NCBI RefSeq assembly: GCF_007655135.1
Contig: NC_045129.1
Location: 18,636,274 to 18,700,273 of the forward strand
Direction: 5' to 3'
Length of the DNA: 64,000 nt
Source: Punica granatum
Taxonomy: Eukaryota; Streptophyta; Magnoliopsida; Myrtales; Lythraceae
Shown here: positions 45,574-58,352 of the stretch, one piece after another
How the letters are laid out: every line of letters starts with the position of its first letter
Position numbering within the stretch: the first letter of the stretch is position 1
Program-made: the position numbers and the translations under genes
The notes under the pieces: generated by a model
Databases searched by the model: none
Told to the model about the DNA's origin: nothing
The model's input: only the letters and a program-made list of their open reading frames with translations

Positions 45574-45784
45574 GTAAGGCTTATCTATGTATAAGATGTT
45601 TCCCGCGTGTCGGCATAGCCATGCGCCACACGACGGGAGAGGGGTTTCTATTATGGCTTCTTGTTCACAACACCAATGAAATCTCTCACGCATTTTTTTG
45701 AAATCCCTTGCATTCTTTCTCCCTCTCCTATTCTCTATTTCGCAGCGTTATAAATTTTCTAAGACGATTCTCTCGAATTTCCAG
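45574..45784 (+). other. predicted intron between gag-pro and pol, Ogre-G (211 bp)
   Basis: Donor GT/GTAAGG, acceptor TTTCCAG/G. Removal changes GAT GTG TAA into GAT GTG CTT CAC, which runs directly into the pol frame (V-L-H-P-N-P-N-P). Ogre-H has the same arrangement with different intron sequence, so the phase is conserved. An intron at this place is a known Ogre trait. Confidence 0.8.
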
Positions 45785-47118
45785 GCTTCACCCGAATCCA
45801 AATCCTCGATGCTTCGATGCGAACCTATCCCAAGAGCACCTCGGTGAGCCCCAATCCGTATACTTTGGGGAAGGGCTTCCCGAGGACAGTCAAGTGCCCG
45901 AGATAGAAGAGAGTTTGCGTCGCCTCGAAGACCATCAAATCACCTCGGTCGAGCCAACGGAGGAGATCAACTTGGGCACCGAAGAAGAGCCTCGCACCTT
46001 GAAGATCGGGACAGCCCTCAACCCTACACAGCGAACCCGGATGATCGACTTCCTGAAGGAATATCAGGAGGTCTTCTCCTGGACTTACGCCGACATGCCC
46101 GGCTTAGACCTCTCAATAGTTGAGCACTTCCTCCCGCTCGACACCGAGAAATTCCCGCCCAAACGGCAACAGTTACGGCGGCAGCGGGCTAGCCTTCTTC
46201 TCCGCATCAAGGAAGAAGTCGTCAAACAAATCAATGTGGGATTCCTCGAAGTCTGCAACTATTCAGAGTGGGTGGCAAACATTGTGCCAGTGGAAAAGAA
46301 GGATGGAAGGGTCCGAGTCTGCGTCGACTACCGAGATCTCAACAAGGCCAACCCTAAGGACAACTTCCCCTTACCGCACATCGACGTCCTAGTCGACAAT
46401 ACGGCGCGCCACGCCCAATTCTCTTTCATGGACGGCTTCTCCGGATACAATCAAATCCGGATGGCCGAGAAGGACAAACTCAAGACGACGTTCACTACGA
46501 TGTGGGGAGCCTTTTGCTACCGCGTTATGCCTTTCAGCCTCAAGAACGCGGGGGCAACTTATCAGAGGGCTATGGTCACATTATTCCACGACATGATGCA
46601 CAAGGAAGTCGAGGTATATGTCGACGACATGATCGCCAAGTCCAAAGAAGGAGAAGACCACCTTGTCAACCTGAAGCGCCTTTTCGACCGCCTAAAAGAA
46701 TACAAACTCCGGCTTAATCCGGCGAAGTGCACATTCGGCGCTCGGTCAGGAAAGCTGCTAGGATTCGTGGTCAGTGAACGCGGTATCGAGGTGGATCCGG
46801 ATAAAGTCAAGGCGATCAAAGAGCTTCCCCCGCCGTCAACGGTCCGAGAGGTGCGCGGCTTCTTAGGGCGACTGAATTACATTGCGCGCTTCATTGCAAA
46901 CCTGACAGATAAGTGCCAACCGCTCTTTCGCTTGCTCCGCAAGAATGTAGCAATGGAGAGGGACCACGAGTGCCAGAAGGCCTTTGACACCATCAAGGCC
47001 TACCTAATTCAGCCGCCGATATTGGTGCCACCCGTGTCGAATCGGCCCCTCATTTTGTACCTCACGGTACGCCGGCAATCCTTAAGGTGCATGCTGGGGC
47101 AAGAAGACGAGTCGACGC
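45785..47118 (+). pseudogene. pol 5' part of Ogre-G (reverse transcriptase, truncated in RNase H)
   Basis: About 444 codons without a stop. A conserved acidic linker (EEINLGTEEEPRTLKIGT) leads to the RT: KRQQLRRQRASLLLRIKEEV, VPVEKKDGRVRVCVDYRDLN, FMDGFSGYNQIRMA, the catalytic VYVDDMIAKS (~46615-46645), LGFVVSERGIEVDP and FLGRLNYIARFI. The frame goes into the degenerate RNase H (LYLTVRRQSLRCMLGQEDES) and is then cut by LTR H at 47119. Codons after that are LTR sequence. FSLKNAG has S where H has G. Confidence 0.9.
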
Positions 47119-50100
47119 TGTCAGAGCCCTATTTTGGCCCACCGGCTTCCCACACGAGGATTCCCGATCGAAGCCCGGGACACTATTCATCACCCGGCAA
47201 TCAGAGGCAAATAGGCGGGCACGGGGTCATGAGCAATAGGAGAAAGAGCTAGGTCACTGAGAAAAGCGGAGGAAAGCCATCAGAATGAACGAACGAACAA
47301 AGAATTCCCCAAAACGACGGGGCTGGCACTGTGGCACTATTCATCATCGAGTCACCGAAGCACTGAAAGGTGCCCAATATGGGACTCCAAAAATCCCTCC
47401 CAGTGCCAAAGTGACCAACGACACGTCTGGACGTGTTTCCGGGGCAAGCCGCATGTGCCGAGACACCCCGATCGCTCACGGACGTCTTTTCTGACAGAGC
47501 TCCTGGGGCCCGCTCCACCGACAAGCAAACGGCCCTCCAAAACAGGCCTACAGGCACCCAGGGACCACCAAGGTCGGAGAACAAGCTTCAGATGACCTTC
47601 CGGAACTCGGCTTGGTTTCCCGAGGAACGTTTCAGTGGTCACGACTGTCTCCCGGCGAGCCTTCGGGGCACGTCCACGAAGAACGGAGATCACAACGATC
47701 CCTGAGCACCTCACGACAATCCCCGAGCACCTCAAGACATTCAGGGAACACTGAGAAAATCCCGGTCACAAGCCCCTAGGCCTCCCCGGGCTAATGGTCC
47801 TCGGCCGAGGGCGACGAGCCAACGATCCCCCACGGGACATAAGGGCCACCCAAAACGAATGTCAGGATGCACAAAGAGCAATCAGGGACCGGGGGACACT
47901 AAACTCCACTCCGAATGTCCGAACAGGGCAAAACCGACTCTCGAAGCGCCGAGTTGCCCGAACGTTCGTTCACACGACGTATGGCGATATTAGGCTCATT
48001 CAAATCCTCGTCATTCAAGCATTCCAAATCTTCAAATTAATTGGACATCGGAGGTCGGGTACGAGTTCAATCAAGTTTCAAGCATTTTCCGGCTTTTCTC
48101 GTAATCGAATGGGACCCACAGCTCAGCAAAACCAAGCCGTCAAGCCGCGGCTCAACCCCAAGCCACGGCTCAACCCCTCCAAGCTCGGCTCGCCCGCAAT
48201 GAGCCACGGCTCAATCCATGGCCGACGGCTCCAAGGCTTCCCTACCACACAATTTGAATTTTCCCTCACATCTTTCACTTCCTATCACTTCCTATCACAC
48301 CCATCACCCTTTCCCTTCCTTTCCCCACACTCTACATGACATTTCCCCTCACTAATCCCCTCTCAAGATTTCGGCAGCCCTCTAAGCCAAATTCGGCAGC
48401 CCATAAATCCTCTAAACCGCAATCAACTCTCCTTAACCGAACCATTAGCCTAGCCTATAAGTTCCCTTCCATCATTAACTCTAATCACTTCTTCATTCTC
48501 ACTCTCTCTCAAGCCAATCTCTCTCAAGAATCCTCTCAAACTCCAGCCCACTCCCACAGCTCGTGCGACCCCTTGCCAAGGCCAAAACCGGCCGAAACCG
48601 CCGATAAACCACCCGGTATTCTGGTAACCACCCGACCCGACTTAAGCCAAAAATCACCAAACTCCCTAGCCCACATATTTTCCACCCCCTAAGTCCATTT
48701 CCGGGCTTAGATTTTCAATTTGAAGCTTCCTACATCACGTTCCAGCCGTGAAGAGAGTCGAGTCCCGAGACCCCTTAGCCGTGCGCACCGGACCTCATCC
48801 ATGTTCCATTTTCTCCCACGACTTCTGCGAGTCGTGCCATCACGTTCAAAGGGTTCCTCACCACCCTCACCCTCCCCCGTGAAGAAGTGGTCACGGTCCG
48901 AGGGCCGACCAACCGTGCACAACCATCGTTCACCCGTTTCTCTCTTACCGGGTTTCTCTCATTTTTACCGAGCTTTCTCTCACATTTTCGGGTTTGTCCA
49001 GGCCTTGGCACGTTCGGGTCTGCCCGTGGTCGTCTAGATCTACCTCTTAGGAATCCAACGAGCCCGATCTCGCGACGTGTCGTGCCCGGAGCAAGCGTGC
49101 CGACTCGTTTCCCCGAAACTGCCGCGGTAGCCTCCTCTCGGGTCCTTTAACCCGTAACGCTCAAACCGAGTCTAGCGACTCCCAAGGCCACTTCCCCGAC
49201 TCTTCTCCTCGGGCAACGAAGCTAGGTAACATCCCTCTACAACTTAGGGAAGTTAGGATCTTCGATGCTTGCTCATATGAGATGTTTATGTGGTTTAAAT
49301 AAGTCGGATGCATGAAAGCTTGCCTTTTTCCTTCGGATCTACGTCCCCATGCATTTTCATGCACGCACATCCACCATGTCACGTTCACATGTCCACATGA
49401 TGCTTGTGCCGTGAAGGGAAAGGGTTAGAATCGAGGTAGGGGAGACACTCAAGCCACGGTTAGACCATGGGAGCCCACGGCCTAGGTCCAAAGGAGGGGA
49501 CCCGGGGGCTCTCTTGGTCCCTCCGGGGCTTGATCGGCCTCCTCTTCCCCGAAACTTGTCGGTTCCCGTGTTATTATCATTGTTCGTCGCATGAGGTTTA
49601 TTAGTATGGCGGGAATAGGCTTAGATCGGGACCGGAGAACCTCCCTTGACTCGTGTGAGCCAAGAGGACTCACGGCCATCCTTGGAGAATTATGGCCGAG
49701 AGACCCCTTGGACCACACGGGTCTAAGGTGGCTTCCCCCTTTCCGAAATGAGCCGGTTCCCTCGTTTCTCGCTTTCCCATCGTATGAGTCGATGCCGTTT
49801 TTACGGATTTCGTTATATTACGTGTTATATGTACTTGTTTGTGTGTTCGTTTGCGTTCAAGAGACCCGGACGGCGTCGATTTTCTTTTGTTTTATTGAAA
49901 TAGATTTCATTCTTGAGTTTAAGCGTATTATGCATGTAAGACATGATCGGAATCGTCCCTCGGAATTGATTGTATCCATTTTTTTACATTGTTCCCGATG
50001 GCCATGTGATAACTAAATGATAAGTATGTTGGTCTTGGATAATTTCCTATCAAAACCATAATAATTATATGAAATCACTACCAATGAATAATTTTCACAA

Positions 50101-52039
50101 ACGGGAAAATGGGACGAATCATTCGGCTAATTAAATCACTTGGACTAAATAATTGGGCTAATCAATCCTCAATTTGTAAACGTATCGACGATTTACGGAA
50201 TGGCGAGAATGCCCTTTTTCATCAAAATCCACAATTTCAAAATACCGAGATACGTAACACGAGTAGAGTTGATGTCTAGGGAATACTCACATACCGTGAC
50301 TCGAGTCCGGGCCCAATTTGAGGCGACCCGGGTCGGGGTACGAGAGTCCTCCTTAGACCCCTTCGTGTAACGCGATCTCCAATTTGCATACGAACATCAC
50401 AATTTTATCGTCCAATGGCATAACCGTCATTCTGTGATTCACCGATACCCTAGGCGCTAGAGAGTCGGAAACACCTCGATCTATGGACGAAAAAGGGCTA
50501 CCCGTTCGGGTGCGAGTCTCATTCGCACGACCCATTCCGTCCACTTTCGGTGTTTCTATCTCCCTATCGTAGATTCGTTGGGGAGTATTTTATTTCAGTT
50601 ACAAAACACAAAGAACCGGACTAATCATACATCCGGCCTAATCAAACACTAGGTAATGGATAGGCGGAATGATAGATTCCAACCTAGAGTCAAAACACGA
50701 GTTTGGCTAATTCGGTGGAACCGCAGTGACACTTAACTGAATAAGAGTCATAAAACAAACACACACATGTAATTGGCTTAGAACCTTATCCTAGCCCGCC
50801 CTCTATGTTTGCCTAGGTTAGATGCATTGTTTGCCAATCAACCACGGGTAATAACTGATTAAATCACGTACATTCGACGTAATACACCACTTGTCTATAT
50901 TCACCGACAATTGTCAGTTGTTGTCTGTATTGTGTCAGTTTTATCAGTTTTCTTCTGTTTTTTCTTTGCATATGATGATTTATCGCGATTCGGGCCCGAG
51001 CCCATAGGTTACGTGTTACACGGGGTCCAATGCCCCAAGCCATCGAACACGAGGTCCAACGCCTCCTAATTCATAGAGCGCGTGCAACCCGAGTGCGGAG
51101 TGGGATCTAGCCTCGATTCACCGTTACACTCCGAACACGGCCTATGTGGAAGGCAATTTGGATTGGGCGTGTGAAACGGATCTAGATATCACCCGGGAGC
51201 TTGATCGGCCCAACGGTCACAATGGGAATCAACCGATTCTCCTGCAAACCTTGGATCGATCGGACCCGACCCCCGGCTCCTTGAGCCCGCGTTGCCTTAA
51301 TTCATTTATCGGTTATTCAAAATACACGGTGAGCCGGAGCGAAATAGTGGCCCAATGCAAACCGATCGGGATCCATTCACTTATTCCGTTATACTTTGTA
51401 ATTGTTCGAGAGAACATTGTGAGGATTCTATTTGTATGTTCATTCATCTCCTTGTAAGGATCCCCGATCGGTGAGCGAGAGGTCCGAGTGCTGGATCGGT
51501 TAAGCTGGTCTATCGCCACCAAAGGGTGAGTAAGCTTGGATACTCGTGGTTTCGGTTCACGCAGGAAATCAACTATCACGGTTCGATGAACTGTAACGCT
51601 AAGATAGTGAACCGACTCCTCGATGCACAAGCCTACTCATCTTTCGGACTCTTGGCCCAACTTGATCAATTCATCGAATTTACGGTGTCAAAACGGGCGA
51701 GTCGAGCGCAACTCTAAATCACACGGTAAATAAACAAAATGGCAAGCCTAGCAAGCTAGAGTACCGAGAGGGCGTGCGGGATATAGGCCCGCACGTAATA
51801 GAACCCCCGAGTTCGGAATTTCCGGTTCCGTACGACCATTGCCTTAGCATTTAGGTGTACCCCGTACCCCTAGACCCGGGTAACTTGCCGGCCCTCGACC
51901 TTCGGGTCGTAAAATGGCAAGTGGCGACTCCTTCTCACGTGCGTCCGTCGCGCGTCCCCGGGAAGGTGAACATTCCCAAGCCGATTTTGCTTAGGCGCGC
52001 GCATGCGTGCCCCGACGAGATGAAATTCGGGTGCGCACA
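47119..52039 (+). repeat. 5' LTR of Ogre-H (4.92 kb)
   Basis: Starts TGTCAGAGCCC and ends GGGTGCGCACA. It is collinear with LTR G (4.88 kb) with small indels. It has the TATA-like box at 48454-48463, the TAGGGAAGTTAGGATCTTCGA segment near 49245 and the common terminal region. It cannot be the 3' LTR of G, because it is joined directly to the middle of the G pol gene and is followed by a PBS. Confidence 0.9.
48454..48463 (+). promoter_or_regulatory. TATA box candidate, LTR of Ogre-H
   Basis: CCTATAAGTT after ATTAGCCTAG, about 1.34 kb into the LTR, collinear with the Ogre-G box. Confidence 0.6.
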
Positions 52040-52042
52040 GCT

Positions 52043-52060
52043 TGGCGACTCCGCTGGGGA
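52043..52060 (+). other. primer-binding site of Ogre-H
   Basis: TGGCGACTCCGCTGGGGA, one base different from G and C (A to G), three bases after the LTR. Confidence 0.85.
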
Positions 52061-52658
52061 CTTTACTTAGAGGGTTCGGGCTCATTCCCGCTTGCTTTGT
52101 TTGCTTGTTTATTTACCGCTTTCCGCACCTCCCGCCTATCTACTTTACGCACTCTTATTTCCCGTACATGCATTGCACATCATACTAGCTTCTTAGGAAC
52201 TTTGTCCGACATCCCACGGGCACCAATATAGGAAGCTAGGTTAGTCAGAGGTTCCGAGTAAGGGAACGGATCGAGTCGGCTATGCCACCGAACCGGCCCC
52301 CAAAGATCCTCGCTCGATTTCAAGGAATTCACACCCTTGAGTCGGGAGCCCCCCATCCCTAGTTAGCGGTTCTCCCAGTAGCACCGAAAACCATGCATAC
52401 ACAGGGACCGTCATGCTGGACCAACTTTTACCTCCATGCCGTCAACCGACCCAAAAGTCGAGTCCTTGAGTCGGCCCGTATTTTTTTTTTAGGACGGGCA
52501 TTTTGTTGTTTTTGCAAGAAAGAGCGATGTACACTGTAAAGAACACAACTATAGTTTATCTTTCCGCACTGCATACATCTTTTCAAAAAAAAAATTAGGA
52601 CATTGCATTGATTTGATTCTAAAAACGTTAAGCCGGCATCTCCTCCATCTAGGTAAGG
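52061..52658 (+). other. 5' leader of Ogre-H
   Basis: Collinear with the G leader and without a gene. It ends in CATCTAGGTAAGG (donor-like GT at 52653-52654) directly before ATG 52659. Confidence 0.7.
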
Positions 52659-54158
52659 ATGGACCGCCCGGCTCCCGGTCTTAGGCTCGAAGCGATCACG
52701 CCACCGAGGCAAGACATCATGCGCATCTGGAGGACTCTCCAACCGGTGGACCACGCATTCATCCAGGGCATCATCGGAGACGTGGTTATGCTCACCGAGA
52801 CCCCGGTGGACTGGATCTTCATGAGGACCGCCGCCGAATTTTGGGATCCCGAGCATGCAGTATTCAACTTCCAGGCAACGGAGCTAGCGCCTACGATCGA
52901 GGAATACACGACACTCATCCAGAGGCCTACGCCCACGACCCACGGCATCTTCGTGCCGAATCCGTTCACCACCGCCTAGGGTCAACTCTCCACCCTTCTC
53001 CACATACCCGCTCAAGACTTCCACGAGGAGCTTCATCAAAGGTGGGATCAAGGCATCCGGATCGCATGGCTCTCCGACTGGACGCTCCTCCGCGCAATGA
53101 CGCCTACAACGGCTTCCTATCAGCACGATGCCTGCCATGGATTCCTACTCTTGATTTTTGGCACTCTCCTGTTTCCGTACTCGCCGAACCTCATTGACGG
53201 GGCTATAGCCCAAGTCGTCCTCCAAGCGGTGGGAGGCCATAGTTATGTGGAGGCTTTATTGGCCGAGACCGTCCGGTCTCTTGACTATGTAAGGGAGGTT
53301 CGGCGCGGCAAGATGAGGGGATCCCCGCACCTACTTCAGATTTGGCTTCTCGCCCATATCCGCCCCTTTTGCTCATCACATCCGTTCTCCTACATCGCCG
53401 ACGAGCGTTCGCTGATCGAGCGCTTGGTACCGATTATCCCACCTCCCGAGCACAGTTTCTCGGAATGGAGGCGCTTTTGGCGTGAATTGACGCTCGCGCG
53501 CTTCTTATGGGTCGCTCGATGGAACCCCGGCGGCCCCATGGTCACAGGATGTCCCGGGATTGTGGGAGTCCCCCTTCTCAGCCATTTGGGGAGCACACTC
53601 ATATTCCCGGGCCGGGTAATCAGACAGCTCGGCGGCCTACAGGACGTTCCCGCCGAGGCGGATCGCCTACCATTCCGCATCCAGTGGGCCGACTCTACAT
53701 CCATAGCCCCCGCAAGATTCCTGCAGATTCGAGAGATTCGTCGCCAACGGGATGCAAGCATCATACAACGTCTGTACTTCCCCGAACACCCCACCGACGA
53801 CGAGCGAGTCTTCGCCGCCACTTCAGCATACGTGGCTCAGTTCTACGCACGGGGATTGGCATCGCCGCGGCCGTCCCATGCCGCCCCGACTCCCCGCGCT
53901 GCGTCCACCCTCGCCCCCGAAGCCGAGAGTTCCATCCAAGCGGCCATGCACACGGAGCTACGAGCCATCAGGGAGGAACGGGATAGGCTACATTGCGAGC
54001 TTGTTGACTCCCGCGCAGAGGTCGCGGACTACAGGGAGCTTCAGACACAGCTGACTCGAGCACGCGCCCGGGTCGCACACCTAGATCGGGAGATGGCCCG
54101 TTTGAGCGCGGAATTGGATCGAGTGCACAAAAGGGCGCGCAACCTTGCCCACCCCTAG
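52659..54158 (+). pseudogene. ORF1 of Ogre-H (one in-frame stop)
   Basis: Same length and frame as the G copy. TAG at 52977-52979 interrupts it after residue 106, where G has an Arg codon. Beyond it the frame is open to 54158: SYQHDACHGFLLLIFGTLLF, EWRRFWREL, LWVARWNPGGPM and the C-terminal coiled-coil region (EELRAIREERDRL here as TELRAIREERDRL). Most differences from G conserve the residue class, which suggests that the protein was under selection until recently. Function unknown. Confidence 0.8.
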
Positions 54159-54476
54159 GATTAGTGAACGCGCCCATTTTTGCCCTCGCTTGGACCAACG
54201 CTGCTTTCAAGCGGCCACCGAGGGCAAAGGGATGTCGGCTTTACGTTTATGTTCCTTTCTTTTCCGTCGTGTGTTCTATTTTGTAAAACTATGGAATTCG
54301 AAGCTAATCAATGTGATGACATTAGTATTTTGAAAACTCATGCATCTCATACATCTTGTCATTTTACTTATTTCGCACTTATCGTTTGAGACATCGATGC
54401 TTGCCCTTACACATTCTTGGAATTTAGGTGATCACAACTGGCGACACACCGTTACCCGACTCGCCAGCGTCTCAGA
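54159..54476 (+). other. ORF1-gag spacer of Ogre-H
   Basis: Noncoding; collinear with 41599-41912. Acceptor-like GGAATTTAGGTGATCACAAC has its AG at 54426-54427. Confidence 0.6.
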
Positions 54477-57400
54477 ATGGCGGAAGGAGATCATGTCGAT
54501 ATCTCCGAAGAAGTCAACCCATCAGTTCCGACTCTCTCTCAACCACCTCCAACACATGCTCCACTGCCTCTCACTCCCGCAGGCACACTCCCGGCGTATT
54601 CCGGCGCCCTTCCAACACATCTCCCGCCCCCGGCGTCTTCAGGGGCGCCTCTGCCACCGGCCTCATTAACTTCCGCCGTCACTGACGACCAAGCCCGCAT
54701 TACGGCACTCGAGGGCACGGTCAATCAGATGGTCGCCAACATGACAGAACTGCTCGCTCTACTTAGAGGGCCGAACCGTGCCTCCTCGAGCTCCACGCCT
54801 CCACCGGGACAAGGGCCGACGACTGAGCCGACTCCCCGGATTCCGCCAACTTAGGCCCCGGAAGACTCGGAAGCACCCCCGCCGCCAACTTTGCACGCGT
54901 CCATGGCTCATCTTGTCACCGGCCCGTATCCGCCACCACCGGCCCCCACGGCCGTCCCTCTTCCACCGGCAACCTTCCTATCCTCGGAACACATTTTATC
55001 CGCGCCTCCGCCTGTCTCCATGCCGGCCCCAGCCATGGCCTACGCAATACCTCCGCCGATGGTTTTCTCAGCGCCCAGTGCACCTGTCCCGACTCATCTT
55101 CAAGCCGCGGAGCTCCCTTCCTATCCGTCTCTACATCCTCACGTCGGCCTCTCCTACCAGGCACCACCCCCCGTAGACACCACCTTCCACGAATCGGGCA
55201 CGCCGACTCATGAAGCCCAGTTCGCCTCGCCGACGCATTTCTTCCCCGAGGCTGACACAGAACAAGAACGAAGGCTTAAGAGGATGGAAGAAACGATAAG
55301 GGCCCTACAAGCGGGTGACGCTCGTCCCGATGCGCGCTATAGCGACTGCAGCCTATTCCCGGCTATGCGGCTGCCCCCGAAGTTCAAGATCCCGGAATTC
55401 AAGACTTATGAGGGCACGACGGATCCGCGCCACCATCTCCGCCACTACCGGGGGAAGATGCTGCAATATTGGGAATACGAGGAGTTTGTCATCCATTCCT
55501 TCCAAGACAGCTTGTCGGGATCGGCCCTCAACTGGTTCATGTCACTGAAGGCTGACGACATCCCGACGTGGGAGGATCTCTCCCGGAAGTTCACCGACCA
55601 ATACCGATATTGCACGGAAGCACCTCCCACCCTCCTGGAGTTAAGCACCAAAGAGATGGCGAGGGGCCAAAAGTTCGAAGAGTATGCCGCCAAATGGCGT
55701 GCCCAAGCCGCAAAGCACATTCCCCCGATCAGCGAGGCGCAACAGATCCAATTGTTCCACTCCACACTGAGAGGAGTGTACTATTCGCACCTGTTGGCAC
55801 ACACTTCGTCATTTTCCGACCTCATCGAGGGCGGGAAGAAGTTGGATTTGGGCATCAAGCTCGGAAGGATGGAGGACCCCACCAGCAAAGGAGAGGAGTC
55901 GTCGAAGAAGGTCCCCGTGACATCGTCGTCTTCAAGCGGGAGAAGGGGAAAGGAAGTTACAGTGAATACCGTCAACACGGCCCAACAGCTCCCTCAGCAA
56001 TATTCGATGAACTACACGGCGGCGCCTCCCACGGCCCCCTCCTACGCCCCGCAAGCACCTCAATACCGGCCTCAAGCCTCTACCCAACCAATCTATTACT
56101 CAACGCTACCGCCTCCCCCCCCATCTACGGTGCCGTCGCCCGTCGTCCACCATTATGCCCCTACTTTGTCCCAAGCCCCTCAATACCAACCTCCAGTTCC
56201 TAGGACTTCTCAGCCGACACAGCGAGTCCCGCCCCCACAAAGTCAACAGGGCGGTACAGCACAACCACAACCCCGCCGACAATACCCGGCCCTACCGGTT
56301 CCGCTTTCCCATATCTACCGGCAAATTCGCGATAAGATCGGGACAATAGCGCTCGGCCCAAGCTTCGATCCAACTATCCAAGATCAAAGCAAGCAGTGCG
56401 AATACCATCGGGGTGCACCAGGGCACACCCTGGACACTTGTTGGAGATTGAGAGAGAGGATCCAGGAGATGATTGATGCGAAGGAGCTCGTATTCAATGC
56501 TGTAAGGCCTCCGAACGTACAGGCCAGTCCTCTCCCCGACCATGGACCGGCTCCGAGGCCCTCCATCAACATGATCACCCTATGCACATCAGGGAAGGGT
56601 GAAGGCGAGCAAGGCTGTCCCTCCCCCTTCATGATCGAGTACGTACCCGCAGAAGTCGCGGTCGGGTTCACCGGGACCGGCGCACCTCCTGCCCCGTTCG
56701 TCATAGATATTCCCGCCCAAGAGCCATACTCGGACGATAAGGTCCCCAGGACCTACGAGGGTGGTGTCGGGAACCTCGAGCAACAATTCGGCGTCATGGG
56801 CATAACCCGCTCGGGACGGCTGTATGAGAACCCGGCAGTCGCGGACAAAGGAAAGGCGCCTGCAATGGGAATCAAAGCCGCGCCCGAAGCCTCGCCTACT
56901 CCGCCCAAGGAAGTGACAGAAGAGGAGGCCGAAGCCTTCATAAAAGTCATCAAAGCGAGCGACTACAAGGTGGTGGAGCAGATGGCCAAATCTCCGGCCC
57001 ATATCTCATTGCTCGCCCTCCTACTCAACTCGGGACCTCATAGGGAGGCCCTCGTGCGGGTCCTGACGGCCGCGCAAGTCCCCAAAGGGACGCCCCGGAC
57101 CGGATAGAGGAAACCATCAACACCATTTTCTTCAATACCATCTCGTTCTCGGACGATAAGCTCCCCTCCGAAGGATGCGCGCACTTCCGGGCACTGCACA
57201 TCTTTTGTAAATGCAACAACCATATCGTTGGCCGAGTCATGATCGACAACGGTTCCGCACTCAACGTATGCCCGGTAACCACTTTGAAGCAGATGAATGT
57301 GGACCTCAACCGCATCCGTCCTAGCAAAACAGCGGTCCGAGCCTTCGATGGTTCGAGAAGAGAGGTAAACGGTGAGATCGACCTCCTCATAGATATCGGC

Positions 57401-58137
57401 CCATGCTCCTTCAGCGTCACATTCCAAGTGTTGGATATCCCGAACGCCTTCAGCCTACTCCTTGGAAGGCCTTGGATCCACTCGGCAGGCGCCATTCCGT
57501 CCTCGCTACACCAGAAGGTGAAATTCATCGTCGAGGAGAAAATCATCACGGTCAAAGGGGAGGAGGATTACGCCATCTACAAGGAGACGGCGGTCCCTTA
57601 CATCAGCGTCGGGGACGACGAAAATCTGCCATTCCACTCCTTTGAGACCGTCTCCGTTATTCGGGATTACGGAAAGATCGGGCCGTCCCGCGTCGACAGC
57701 ATGATAGGGAAGGTCCTTCTGCGCCACAATTACATTCCCGGCACTGGAATTGGGGCGCATGGACAAGGAATCAACCGCCCCATTGAAGTTGAGGAATACA
57801 AGCATAGGAGGGGACTTGGCTTTCGCCCCTCTTGCCGCGAAATCATTGAGGCCCGCCGGGGCAACCACCTCCACCGCCTCGCCACGCACTATGGTAGGCT
57901 CCACAGGGGCTTCCCAGTCCCCCCGCTATCACATTTCTTCCCCGGGCCTCCACTCATCATCGGAAGCACCTCTGACGGCCCTTCCTCGGACTTCGACGAC
58001 ACGACCGACGCCTTGCCAACCGTGTATGCCGTCACCGAGGAGATTCCTTCAGGGGTTCACATCCGCCCGGCGCAGGAAGACGAGGAGCTTAACAACTGGA
58101 CCTCAGTCATGCGCTACTCGACTGTGATCGCCGATGT
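54477..58137 (+). pseudogene. gag-pro of Ogre-H (one stop, one frameshift)
   Basis: About 1,220 codons. Proline-rich N-terminus to ~residue 270; gag domain ~305-400 (YEGTTDPRHHLRHYRGKML, SALNWFMSLKADD); Pro/Gln linker; knuckle CEYHRGAPGHTLDTC at ~641; protease from ~905 with VMIDNGSALNVC and LLLGRPWIHSAGA; G-patch-like segment ~1075-1117 (HNYIPGTGIGAHGQG, RRGLGFRP). Breaks: TAG 54852-54854 (G has CAA in PPTQAP) and a 1-base deletion near 57090-57100, after VPKGTP; the frame resumes two bases off (RIEETINTIFFN). Gag itself is continuous from 54855 to ~57090. Like G it ends GATGTGTAA (58141), with a splice donor overlapping the stop. Confidence 0.85.
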
Positions 58138-58352
58138 GTAAGATTTATCTATGCATGAGATGTTTTCCGCGTGCCGGCGTAGCCATAGGCCACACGACGG
58201 AAAAGGGAACTCTGTTATGGCTTCGTGATCCTCACTATCAATGAATTCCCTATACGCTCTTTTTTGAATCCTTGTCTATTCCACTCTCTCTTCCTTACTC
58301 TTTTGTTCATATCATTCTAAATTTTTCTAAGACGATTCTTCCAATTCTCTAG
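58138..58352 (+). other. predicted intron between gag-pro and pol, Ogre-H (215 bp)
   Basis: Donor GT/GTAAGA, acceptor ATTCTCTAG/G. Splicing gives GAT GTG CTC CAC TCG, in frame with pol and parallel to G. The intron interior differs between G and H far more than the flanking codons do. Confidence 0.8.

Larger units (their letters stand above)
34605..47118 (+). mobile_element. Ogre-G: Ogre-type element with ORF1, gag-pro and truncated pol
   Basis: Order: 5' LTR (34605-39487), PBS, leader, ORF1 (40099-41598), spacer, gag-pro (41913-45573), intron (45574-45784), pol (45785-47118). Pol breaks off in the first RNase H where the LTR of Ogre-H starts, so H appears to have inserted here; GACGC (47114-47118) is the predicted TSD of H. 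The rest of pol, the 3' region and the 3' LTR are expected beyond the window. ORF1 is fully open; gag-pro has two stops and one frameshift. Confidence 0.85.

Noticed and set aside
47119..52039. This LTR as the 3' LTR of Ogre-G
   Set aside because: It abuts the middle of the G RNase H region with no 3' region or polypurine tract before it, and a PBS follows it, so it is the 5' LTR of Ogre-H.
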